Assembly: GCA_029449245.1 (NCBI GenBank)
Contig: JANATF010000002.1
Span: 2,604,001-2,668,000 of the forward strand
From: Mortierella alpina
Lineage: Eukaryota; Mortierellomycota; Mortierellomycetes; Mortierellales; Mortierellaceae
Direction of reading: 5' to 3'
DNA length: 64,000 nucleotides
This document shows positions 37,083 through 47,031 of this stretch, one piece after another. Within the stretch, counting starts at the first letter, position 1. The number at the start of each line of letters is the position of its first letter. The notes below the pieces were generated by a model. The model did no database searches. It was given only the letters and a program-made list of their open reading frames with translations, and had not been told where the DNA came from. A program made the position numbers and the translations under genes.

Positions 37083-38270
37083 TGTCCTCACGTCGTCGGT
37101 TATTCATTTTTCACGAGCGAGGCTGGAACAACAATCTTCGAAGTATATGGCCAAAATGGAATAGAAAGCAAGAAACTGTCCTCGCTTACCCATGAGCACC
37201 GACATCACAACGTTCAAATACAATAACAAAGTCAACTTTGAAAGCGCGGATCTCGGAGGTGGCTCTTCGCCTCCTGCGAATGAACGCAAGGAGTGAATTT
37301 CCACCACCTTGTCACCAAGGATAGAAGTCACTCTAGCCTGTGTGTGGTAGTGCGCTGACTGAAAGGTAGCACTTCGGGAAGGTCGACTGGAGGTAGGGGT
37401 GCAAGGGTTGTGGAGGTCAAAGTGTCACCGTCAATGAGCGATGGCTGACAAGACCTTGGTTGTACTGAGCTATTCCAAAAGAAAAAAGAATTGGGCGGAG
37501 GCGCGAGCAGGGCAAAACGATCTGCAGGGCCAACTGGGATTGGCTGGGGCCCGGAGAGGCAGGCGTCGGGCGCCGTACTTGCCCAATCGCCAGCAAACGA
37601 TGCGATTTCTCCAGGAGAACATTCCACGCTCCTGGCGCTCACTCTCCTTCCTTCCCTCCTTTCTTCTCCGTTCGGCGTCGCCTTATTGCTCGCCCAATGT
37701 GTACATTAGAGAGCGGTGTCTTTGAGAAGCTATTCCTGGAAGTACAGGCCTGAAGAAAGAACGATCAGCCCAGCTCGCCAATCAAAGAGTGGACATCCTG
37801 AATGTACATGGCGTCGACTTGAATGGGAATGGCGCGGGTGGTATTGACGCCTTGGGCCGTGTCACTATGGTGAGGCCCCGCAGAAGCAGCGGTTGCCGGA
37901 GCCAGGCTCGGTGCGGAAAAGTAGCAGCTATGCACAAGGTCGACCGCAGAGCGAGCGAAGTTGAGCCAGGCATTTATTGCACAGATCCAAGAGCCTCCTG
38001 CTGTCGAGGCTGGAGGTAAAAGGTCCACGGCACACCTCCCGATATCGACCACATCGCTGCAAGTACGAATGTGTGTGAGGATGACAGTTGGCGATCGCTT
38101 CACTTGACCCTCATCCGACGCACCACTTTCGGCATCTCTGCTCCTTCTCTCCTCTCCACTTCTCTCCAAGACCTTGCGTATCTACCGCCCTTGTCGCTGC
38201 ACTCCAGTCTGCCAGCTACCAGCCCACACACCCAGCACCTATCATACTCCCCACATACAGCCCTATCATC
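37083..38270. other. Intergenic region with unresolved coding potential
   Basis: About 1.2 kb between the isochorismatase-like gene and the next plus-strand gene. On the minus strand there are open frames at 37765-38169 (134 codons) and 37328-37642, and a splice-like arrangement near 37300-37190 whose translation includes EIRAFKVDFVIVFERCDVGA followed by GTAAG. I could not join these into a convincing gene or recognise a family. Confidence 0.3.
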
Positions 38271-40091
38271 ATGGGCATGCCAATCGATCTTCCGCCCCTG
38301 CCATCGCCTACATTCAGGCCGACGCACTCTGCAAAGCCTTCCTTGTCCACTGCCCCAGACTCTCACCACTCGTCCAGCAGTCCACAGACGTCTCCTCTGC
38401 CGCTAGACCATGCGATGTCGCCCGCGCTGGTGTTGGTACGCCTACAGCATCTTCAGGACAACCGCCCACCTCTGTCTTCTCTAGCCTACGATCTTCCACC
38501 GCCTGCTGTCTGGGGGTCCTCCCCCTCTGCAGGATCTTCTCCTGCAGTCGACTCTATGTCGTATTTCACGCCATCGTCCTCATCTGTTTCTGTGGTCAGA
38601 GGCACTATTGATGCAGCAACAATAGCCTCAACCACAAGTGCAACTGACTCTGGAGCGTCTTCAGGCTCGGACTCACCGCCCGCCATGCGAACACGCCCGC
38701 ACCCAAGTCTTCGTCGCATGAATCGCATGCCTGCCTTTGTCGCTTCAAGAACGACCGTTGGTGGAGGTCGCCCATCCTCGGCGGATCATAGCGCTGCAAT
38801 GACAGCGGCTGTTCATGGAGCGCCTTTTTCCAGTCCAAATATGGAGGCCTATTCTCTGGTCCACCAACTCTCTCGATCCCTCCCACCACCACCTCAGTAC
38901 TCACCGCAGCCACCGCAAGATGCCCCGACCGACTATTCACCACCTCAGCAACAGCAGGAACAATCACTGGAACAAGCAACCTGGAACTTTCGCCTAGTGA
39001 ACACAAACCATGTGGATAATCGAGGCCGGATGGATGTACGGTCCTTGCTGAACAGTGCTGGAGGCCATGGCCAGTATTATGACGAGCTCAACCGACACAT
39101 TCATCATCTTGAGCTGACCCATGGCTCTCTGCCCTCAGGAGCTGAAGGTCAACGGGCAGGAGTCTTCACGGGGAATAACGACGAGAGTGATCTAGCGCTT
39201 CAGAGACAATTTTGGGACCGTGTGCATTCTCAGCGCCGCCCTTCAGGACGGGACCATGGATCGAGTCAGGGGAGAGGAAGGGAGCACCTCAGAGAACATG
39301 GTCAAGAGACCACGAGCACGAGGAGGACCCAGAGAGGCACAGAGGCGCAGAGGGCCATGGAGGGAGTCATGGTCGATTCTCTGGATGCCTCATCATCAGT
39401 GGGACCGTCTCTTTCGTCGCCGACTTCTTTATCCCCTGTCTCTTCACCCTCGCCAACGTCAACATCGTCAACCAGATCTCTTGCAGCTTCACACCCTCAC
39501 TCCCTACTCCCGATGGAGACCATTCCGTCATTCTTACAAGACTATTCTGCAGGAAGAAGAACTCTGATTCGTGCCGATGCCTTTCAGCCTGGGGTCATCC
39601 ATATCTATCCTGAGAACCATGCGCCGATCCGAATGCATGGCCGTCCCATCCTCAGCACTTCAACATCGTCCTCGCCCTCCTTAGGGACGAGTGACCCTGC
39701 AAGACATCAGCTTGAAGCACAAGATTTAGTCTCGGATCCAACGATCGCGTCGCAGACGCACTCACCCTCCGCGGCGGCAGCTGTCCCGTTGCTATCGACC
39801 TCTGCGTTGCCAAGGATGCCTTCCGCCTCTTTGAGTCCAAACTCGACGAGCGGGGAGCTCTTCCGATTCAGCTCGACGCCTACTTCGCCTATACCGATGC
39901 GCACCTCTCATCAGCCTGTCCAAGGATCGTATGAGCTGTCTGAGGGGCAGGTGATGGAGGGTGCCTCATCTCTGAGCGACTACACGAGGATGTCCGTGTA
40001 TGCCACGACAGCATCGGCCGAGGCCTCGACACAGGATCACGCGCAGGGTCCAGTCCAGGCGGCTGAAGCGACCGAGAGGGCGCAACCATAA
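38271..40091 (+). CDS. Ser/Pro-rich protein of unknown function
   Basis: Single-exon open frame of 606 aa from MGMPIDLPPLPSP. I do not recognise a family. It is rich in Ser, Pro, Thr and Gln, with long Ser runs and proline clusters (SLPPPPQYSPQPPQD), a basic patch MRTRPHPSLRRMNRM (about 140-155), and a central Arg-rich segment (GRGREHLREHGQETTSTRRTQRG). The only stretch that looks ordered is about residues 235-310 (WNFRLVNTNHVDNRGRMDV...YYDELNRHIHHLELTHG). The protein is probably mainly disordered and might be regulatory or nuclear, but this is a guess. The frame stays open 183 bp upstream to another methionine at 38088; the chosen start has a better local context. An AATAAA lies about 220 bp after the stop. 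Confidence 0.65.
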   Translation: MGMPIDLPPLPSPTFRPTHSAKPSLSTAPDSHHSSSSPQTSPLPLDHAMSPALVLVRLQHLQDNRPPLSSLAYDLPPPAVWGSSPSAGSSPAVDSMSYFTPSSSSVSVVRGTIDAATIASTTSATDSGASSGSDSPPAMRTRPHPSLRRMNRMPAFVASRTTVGGGRPSSADHSAAMTAAVHGAPFSSPNMEAYSLVHQLSRSLPPPPQYSPQPPQDAPTDYSPPQQQQEQSLEQATWNFRLVNTNHVDNRGRMDVRSLLNSAGGHGQYYDELNRHIHHLELTHGSLPSGAEGQRAGVFTGNNDESDLALQRQFWDRVHSQRRPSGRDHGSSQGRGREHLREHGQETTSTRRTQRGTEAQRAMEGVMVDSLDASSSVGPSLSSPTSLSPVSSPSPTSTSSTRSLAASHPHSLLPMETIPSFLQDYSAGRRTLIRADAFQPGVIHIYPENHAPIRMHGRPILSTSTSSSPSLGTSDPARHQLEAQDLVSDPTIASQTHSPSAAAAVPLLSTSALPRMPSASLSPNSTSGELFRFSSTPTSPIPMRTSHQPVQGSYELSEGQVMEGASSLSDYTRMSVYATTASAEASTQDHAQGPVQAAEATERAQP

Positions 40092-40652
40092 TCCAGGCTC
40101 AAAATGGGAAACTGACATGACTGGTGGGCGCATGTGTGTGCTTCAAATTTTGTTGAGGACCCTGCCTGGCAAAGGAGGCGAATGCTATTGGGCTGCGTGG
40201 TGGGCAGATGCGAGCGCTGGTGTTTGCGTGTGCGAGGGAGTGTGTCTGTGTGCTGTGGAGCCATGGCCATTGAGGATGACTCGGAGCTTGGGGCACGAAG
40301 TCGTTAGCGCAATAAAGTAACAGCCGCTGAGGGCATACATCCACATGTCTCGCTACAGTCATGCCCCGGTCCCCTTGTTTTTCTTTTCATCATTGTGCAC
40401 ACTGGAGCGTGGAGATACATACATCACTCGAAAAAAAAAAGACTCAAACGTCGTGCATATGAGGCCTTTTCTTTGTAGGCTCTTTTCTCTCTCCTCATTT
40501 CTTTGTTTCTTTTCTTCTCTGCACTCTCTCTCTCTTCTTCTCCTCACTCTCTCCTCTCTCTCTCGCTCCTCTTCTTGATCCCGATCTCTTCCTTCCACCT
40601 CCATCGAACAAGCTTCCCAGGCACCTATCCACCAAGACAGCAAGGACCAGCC
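40092..40652 (+). promoter_or_regulatory. PCK1 promoter and CT-rich leader
   Basis: Between the Ser/Pro-rich gene and PCK1. The segment at about 40480-40580 is an almost pure pyrimidine tract with (CT)n runs, a pattern found upstream of highly expressed fungal genes, and is followed by CAAGCTTCC and the start codon. No certain carbon-source element was identified. Confidence 0.45.
40311..40316 (+). terminator. Poly(A) signal AATAAA
   Basis: A perfect AATAAA about 220 bases after the stop of the Ser/Pro-rich gene and 340 bases before the PCK1 start, the only such hexamer noticed in that gap. Confidence 0.45.
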
Positions 40653-42665
40653 ATGCCCAACGGAAACAACAACGCCAAGCAGTCGCACCCAGGAGCACAC
40701 CACCGCGTCTACCACCCGGACCCGGAGCTGCTCTACCACGACACTGGCATTGACTACAACCATGTCCTCATGAACCGCAACGCCTCTGTCGCAAAGCTCT
40801 ACGAGGATGCCCTGCGGTACGAGCCTGGCACCATCATCTCGTCTGCAGGCGCACTCGTCACCTCATCCGGCAAGAAGACTGGCCGCTCGCCCAAGGACAA
40901 GCGCATCGTCGACGAGCCCTCCACCTCCGGCGACATCTGGTGGGGGCCCGTCAACACCAAGCTGAGCGAGCACGCCTTCCTGATCAACCATGAGCGTGCT
41001 GTCGACTACCTCAACACAAGGGAGCGCCTTTACGTCTTTGATGGCTACGCAGGATGGGATCCCAAGTACAGGTGAGCATAAGCATCCATGGAGCAAGCAG
41101 GGTGGTTTCTTCTTTGTTCGCTTTTTCGTGACGTTGTTTGCATGCGCCATGTTGTCCTCACAGCTATCGTCCTCTTTTGTTTCCTTTCTCTCTGCCTGTC
41201 TGTCACTTTCTGTTCCCCCTCTGTGTGATGCACATGCATGACCTGCGTGTGCCTTGTGGATCTGCTCTGCTCTGTGGAATGTTCGGTTCAACTCCGCACA
41301 AAGAATCAAGATCCGAGTGGTCTGTGCCCGAGCCTACCACTGCCTCTTCATGCGCAATATGCTGATCCGTCCCACAGACGACGAGCTCGAGAACTATGGC
41401 GAGCCCGACTTTACCATTCTCAATGCGGGTGCCTTCCCTGCCAACCGCTATACCACCGGCATGACCTCCACCACCTCGGTCGCCATCAACTTTCGCCGTC
41501 GAGAGATGGTCATTCTTGGAACGGAGTATGCTGGCGAGATGAAAAAGGGCGTCTTCACCATCATGCACTACCTCATGCCCAAGGCTGGTGTTCTCTCTCT
41601 CCACTCGTCCGCAAATCAGGGCAATGATGGCGATACGTCCCTGTTCTTTGGACTCTCTGGAACAGGCAAAACGACCTTGTCTGCGGATCCCAGACGACAC
41701 CTTATTGGTGACGATGAGCATGTAAGATGAGTGGCAATGCTTCATGCCTGCACAGGATTCTTTCTATTCTCTGTTTTTTCTTTTTTTCTTTTTTTTTTTT
41801 GGCTGTAGTAAGTAACCCAGCTTTTTTTTTTCTTGCCTAATAGTGCTGGAGTGATGCTGGCGTGTTCAACATTGAAGGAGGATGTTACGCCAAATGCATT
41901 GACCTCTCTGCGGAGAAGGAACCCGAGATCTTTGACGCGATTCGTTTTGGCGCTGTCTTGGAGAATGTGGTCCTGGACGAGGATACCCGTCAAGTTGACT
42001 ACACGGATTGTTCATTGACCGAGAACACCCGGTGCGCCTATCCAATCGAGTACATTCCCAATGCGCTGATCCCTTGTGTCGGTGGACATCCCAAGAACAT
42101 CATCATGCTGACGTGCGATGCCCTCGGAGTCTTGCCTCCGGTCTCCCGACTGAACTCGGCTCAGGCCATGTACCACTTCATTTCTGGCTACACTTCAAAG
42201 ATGGCAGGAACAGAGGATGGTGTGCTCGAACCAGAGGCAACATTCTCTGCCTGCTTTGGTCAACCCTTCTTGGTCTTCCATCCAGCGCACTATGCCACGC
42301 AACTCGCCCAAAAGATGCATGAGCACACGGCGGATGCTTGGCTGATCAACACTGGCTGGAACGGTGGTGCTTATGGCACGGGTAAGCGTATTTCGCTCAA
42401 GTACTCGCGTGCCATCATTGACGCCATCCACTCTGGCGAGCTCAAGAAGGCAGAGTATCAGACCTACAATGTCTTTGGTCTCGAAATCCCAAAGACTGTC
42501 TCGGGTGTTCCTTCCGAGGTCTTGAACCCAGCGACGGCCTGGCAAGGATCGAGCAGCGACTATGAGCATACTGTCCGCAAACTCGCTGGCCTGTTCAACG
42601 ACAACTTTAACAAGTACAAGGACCAGACCTCGGCCGACGTTGTTGCTGCCGGACCCCAGCTGTAA
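40653..42665 (+). CDS. PCK1: Phosphoenolpyruvate carboxykinase (ATP)
   Basis: Converts oxaloacetate plus ATP to phosphoenolpyruvate plus CO2, the first committed step of gluconeogenesis, in the cytosol. Three exons, 40653-41071, 41304-41721 and 41844-42665, give 552 aa (yeast Pck1 is about 549). The ATP-type enzyme is shown by the P-loop [13 protein letters not shown], the metal site IGDDEH-CWSD restored across intron 2, the substrate-binding [10 protein letters not shown], and [17 protein letters not shown] near the C-terminus. Codon use is strongly C-ending in exon 1, in keeping with high expression. The 5' leader is CT-rich. Expected to be repressed by glucose from family knowledge, but no control site is certain here. 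Confidence 0.97.
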
Positions 42666-42810
42666 ACCCCCTTACCCCCCGCCCCCTCCCCCATCCGCTT
42701 GTACAATATCGTACAAGGCAGACAAGGCAAACAAGGCACACGCTATTCTTGTTCATCCCCTCATTAAAAACTCTTAGAAGTTGTTTTCTCTCAAATCTTG
42801 TTTGTATCTG

Positions 42811-42816
42811 AATAAA
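42811..42816 (+). terminator. Poly(A) signal AATAAA after PCK1
   Basis: AATAAA located about 146 bases after the PCK1 stop codon, followed by A-rich and T-rich sequence; a plausible 3' end signal. Confidence 0.5.
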
Positions 42817-42819
42817 AAC

Positions 42820-43953
42820 AAAACTCGACTCTCTAATCTCTCGCTCTCTATCCCTCAATATACATACATTAACTTCGCGCCTCATGGTAGGGGGGATCAA
42901 TGGACTTCAACTCAGCCTATTAACCACGCTCGCATGCTGACGAAGGGCCATAGGAGGTGCAGGTACCTGTCGTGGACCCTGAACCAGTGCTGCGAGCTTG
43001 GTAAATGAAGTCCCTGATCAGCTGTAGATTCTACTTTTATAAACCAAATATTCAACCACCGCTAGCAATCTATGATGCTTCGTGGGAAGAATCTACAGTA
43101 CACAGCAGTCTATAGACTGGATTATAACAACAGTCATCGTCATCATCATCATCAAAGTGGCACAACAACTAAAGTGTTAAAGTATTTCTCTTGTTGGATT
43201 AATTATGATGGCAGCTAATGTACAGTGTGAAAACAAAGGGGTATGCGGGCAAAAAGTCTACAGAAAAGTATCATAACAAACGGAAAAAAATAAAAGGAAG
43301 GAAGCACAGGGTATACTTGATGGTTGGTTGAGCACGACCTCATAGAGCAGACACCTTGCTCGCCATGAATGCTCGTTTTCTCGAGAGAAAAGTACATTCT
43401 GGAAAAGAAAGAAAGCCGATCAATGCGTCGTCGTGGTGGTGGTGTGGTGGTGGGTGTCTCGGCGATATTCTGTTGCCGCAGAATCTGTTTTTGGCTGTCC
43501 GTTCCCCTGTGGTAGAATTTTTTTTTTTTTTTTGGCCAGGGTCCTCAGCAAAGCGCTCGCCAAAAATAATCACTTGGTTTGGGTTTGGAATTCCGCGTTA
43601 GCCGGATGAAATGTTGTGTCTCCTGTCCTGTTTGTGCCGTTCTGCAGTTGATGTCGCAGAGCAATGAAGCGCATAAAAAAAATACACTTGAGACGTCTTG
43701 GTCAGATCGGGTCAAGGGACTCAAAAGATGGGGGTGGCTCTCGTCCCTGCAAATGCCTGCTCCATGTCTTTGTTGCTGGTCCTTGGTCGAGACTGCACAT
43801 ACAGCCAACGCCCATGAAAAAAGGGGGGGCCAAGTGGTTCGAGGTACACCAAGACAATTGTTACAACAATTGCCCTGCAATCCCTTCGGCCCAATTCAGG
43901 GGGAGGACAAGTTCCTTTTTGTGTGCATGTTCTTTGGTCGGATTAATGCAGGC
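42820..43953. other. Intergenic region between convergent genes
   Basis: About 1.1 kb without a supported gene between PCK1 and the minus-strand gene. It holds a short CAT repeat (about 43138-43156), a GGT/GTG-rich patch (about 43430-43455) and a T homopolymer (about 43517-43535). Confidence 0.5.
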
Positions 43954-45333
43954 TCAAAACTCTTCGTCCGCAGTCGCGTAGTCGGAGGAGGTCGTCGACA
44001 GGAAGGACTCGGTTGAGGACCACGAGCCTACCAGGAGATTGTTCAACGGGTGGTCATCCTCGGTACAGGGTACCTCAAGCGCAATGGACAAGGACGATTT
44101 CACTAATTAACAACAAGGCATAGTATTTTGGAGCTAAGAAGTTAGTACGTGTACTATCCCTTTGCGCACCAAGCAAAATGGGGGGAGAAGAAGGAGCTCG
44201 TTGGGGGACAGGGCCGTGACGAGATATTTAGCATATCCAATTGACTTACCAGTGCAGAACACCTCTTTCCTTCGGGGTAAGTATCCTCGAGGCTTGAGTG
44301 GGGCTATCAGCTTGCGGGAGCGGATCATGCGCAACTCGGACGCCATCATGCGCAGATGATCCGAATTGGAGCGCGTCTCACGGCAAGCGAGATGTCTCGG
44401 CAATGGCAGTGGGGCCTCGACCTTCTCACCTGCGACAGATGCCGACTTTTCATCTACTGCAGCACCAGCAACAGCTGCAGACTTGGACGTCGTTGTGGAC
44501 GAGCGTGTGATCCGCTTGCTAACATGCGAAACTGACGGCAGAGCAGGACGCTTCACTTCCACGACAGGGGTCTCGCGATATGTAAATGTCTTGAGGGCGA
44601 TAGTATCAGAGCGCACGACCTTGAACTTGTCCATTGCAGCAACGGATACCGGGTAAGAAGCCGAAACGGTGCCATCGTTGCTCTGCAGCTGTAATGAATC
44701 AAGGTTGGGGAGAGACAGGAGTGCATCGTCTGCGGCAGACGAGGACGCGGGCACCAAGGGCCTTGCATCCAAGGTCACAACGGGGGAGCTGCTCCTGGAG
44801 ACCAAGAGGCCGAGAGGAGTGAACTCAGACGAGCGACGGCTGCTCCTCTTTTTATGGCCCAAAGATGTGGCCCAGGGGAGGCTATAGTTCGAGTCCAGAT
44901 AGTGGGCTTTGAGCGTGGCCCAGAGCGAGCTGCGGCTGTAGGATGAGGCGGAAGTTGTTAAGGCTTCGCTTGTGTGTGTGTTGTTGTTGGTTGTGGCAGA
45001 GGTGCGGCAGGTGGGCAGGAGCTCAAGAGAGTTGCGCGAGGAGGAGGCCTCGGCGTCGATGGATGTGGTTGGAGGGGGGAACGAGGAAGAGGAGGTGGAG
45101 CGAGGACGGCCAGAGGCGCGCTTGCGGCGAGGAATGGTGCCGTAGGGCTGCGGTGCATGGGCGGTGAATGTGGCGACGAGCTGCTTGTAGCGAGGCGAGG
45201 CGGAGGTGGAGGTGGAGGTGGAGGTGGAGGCGGGTGCAGCAGCGGCAAGGGTGCAGGCAGGAGTGGTGGGCATCGACTGCTTGGCTGGCAGGTGTAAGCA
45301 TGGGGATGAGGACGGGTGTAATACAGACAGCAT
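43954..45333 (-). CDS. Ser/Thr/Ala-rich protein of unknown function
   Basis: Two exons, 45333-44250 and 44102-43954, give about 410 aa. I do not recognise a family. The N-terminal half is low complexity with an alternating Ser-Thr run and a basic patch IPRRKRASGRPRS (about residues 65-80) that could be a nuclear signal. A more conserved-looking region spans about 300-362 (HLACRETRSNSDHLRMMASELRMIRSRKL then PRGYLPRRKEVFCT). The last exon adds an acidic Ser/Thr-rich tail ending in DYATADEEF. The start is uncertain: the frame is open to a methionine at 45447, but MLSVLHPSS at 45333 has the better context. It converges on PCK1. Confidence 0.6.
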
Positions 45334-46639
45334 GGTCAATGATGTCAGTGGGGCAGACGGATGGGTGGAATGGAGCGACAAAGAGATAAAGAAAGAAAGA
45401 GCGGGTGTGTGTTCCACAAGGACAGCAGACATATGAAGGCCGGACACGAGTCACGCACTCTGGCCGGATCCAATCTCACCCTGCCCGGCTCTCCTGTTCA
45501 TAATAATCACATCGATCTTGGTGAGTGAGCGTGAATCCGTTGCCCACAATCACAACCCCGACACAGGCTGCACTTCCAGCCACGTTTGCCATGCATGCAA
45601 TATTGGTCAAACTGTATGGCTTCTCCTTCTCTCCTCTCTCGCTCTCTCTCTCTCTCTCTTTTTTTTCTCTTCTTTTTGATTGTGCCCGGCCTGGAGGTCA
45701 TCGCAGAAGGGAAAACTATCCTTTGATCCTTTTGATCCTCTTTTGATCCCTATCTCGTCCGCCTGCTCAGCCTGATTTCCGGGATTGCATTTCCTCCCCT
45801 TTCCCCCGCTGGTGTAACATCGTCGGATGAACACGCAGCGCTTTACTGCAGACTCGTGAAGATGCGGTATCTCATTTTGGAGTGCATGCCTAGATCTGCT
45901 GGCTGAACCTGTCGTCGACCAAAATATTATTCTTAAGCTCTGCATGCATAAGTAAAAAAACCTCCTCCTCATCCTTTTTGAAGCCAGCGGTGAACCAATG
46001 CAAACCCTTTGCTGCGCGCGGAGTATGTATCCCAAAGAATGAAGCGGAGCCACGGCAGACAAGCATCCGATGCCACTGCTATGGCAAGGATTGACGTTGG
46101 ACGGGAGTCGAGAAAGCCCAAGGAAGAAGAGACGTAAGAATATCAGCGAATGAAAAACGAACAAGTGATGTAAACTGCGATATGAAACCTAGCGTTCAGG
46201 CACCGTGATCGAGGGTCCTCGAGCGGAGAGAGCCAGAAGTTCCCTGGGTGAGAGCTGGCACGGGCTACAGGATGTATGTACTATCGGAGAACCTGTTACC
46301 ATTTGCGCGTCGTATCTGAGCGTGTGTGGAGGAGGTGAAGGGGTCCCTTTTGCTTGCCTATCACTCACTCCAAACACATGCTCCCTCCCTGTCTTTTGAG
46401 TTATCTGCAGCAGCTCATTACCCAACATACAAGCATCACGCGACATCGGAATGGCGGTTCGGCAAGATACGTAAAAGCAGATACTGTAGTGCCAGCATCC
46501 GCTACATACAGCATACAACAACAACAAGGCGACCGCTGAGTACAGTTCGATACAGTGGTCTCTTTGATAATCTATCTTCACAGCAAGAGCGAAAACAATA
46601 CACTTGAAAAAACACCAGTCCATGTTGATTATCGAAAAC
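45334..46639. other. Intergenic region upstream of the Ser/Thr-rich gene
   Basis: Contains a (CT)n run followed by a T run at about 45630-45667. No open frame here has family features; the minus-strand frames at 45607-46164 and 46189-46623 look like chance. The VPS18 3' end probably lies near its right edge. Confidence 0.45.
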
Positions 46640-46645
46640 TTTATT
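46640..46645 (-). terminator. Poly(A) signal for VPS18
   Basis: AATAAA on the minus strand about 390 bases after the VPS18 stop; the only such hexamer noticed in that stretch, so the use is uncertain. Confidence 0.35.
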
Positions 46646-47031
46646 ATGTCAGAAAAGGCTCCTCTCTATGGCCATCCTTTTCACAACCCATAAGACAAAC
46701 GGCATGAGGTGCCGGCAGAGGTGCAAGAGATGACAATTGTCTACCTTTATCATCCTTTGCACCACACAAGGTCAAAGTTTTCATGCGGGGAGTTACAAAG
46801 GCCGGCGGCAGAAGGAAACGTGTGAGAAGGTACTTGATTTCACCTAAGAGGCTCAAGGTTTGTTTGACTGACTTCGAGATAAGGACTTTAATAGGCCACG
46901 CGAGACGTTCCTGGGAAACACGATAAAAAAAAACGCTCCCGCCAAACCAAGAAGCCCAAGAGGCCCTCCAAACGCGCAGTGTCTGAGCAGTAACAAGATG
47001 ATCCAAGGAACTAGACAGGGTTCTTTTTTTT

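Noticed and set aside
43138-43156. Short CAT repeat considered as part of a repeat array
   Set aside because: Only a short microsatellite without spacers; no CRISPR-like or larger tandem structure.
43579-44016. 145-codon plus-strand frame
   Set aside because: It overlaps the last exon of the minus-strand Ser/Thr-rich gene and shows no recognisable features.
46189-46623. 144-codon minus-strand frame with a hydrophobic N-terminal part
   Set aside because: No similarity or splice support, and the composition changes abruptly; probably chance.
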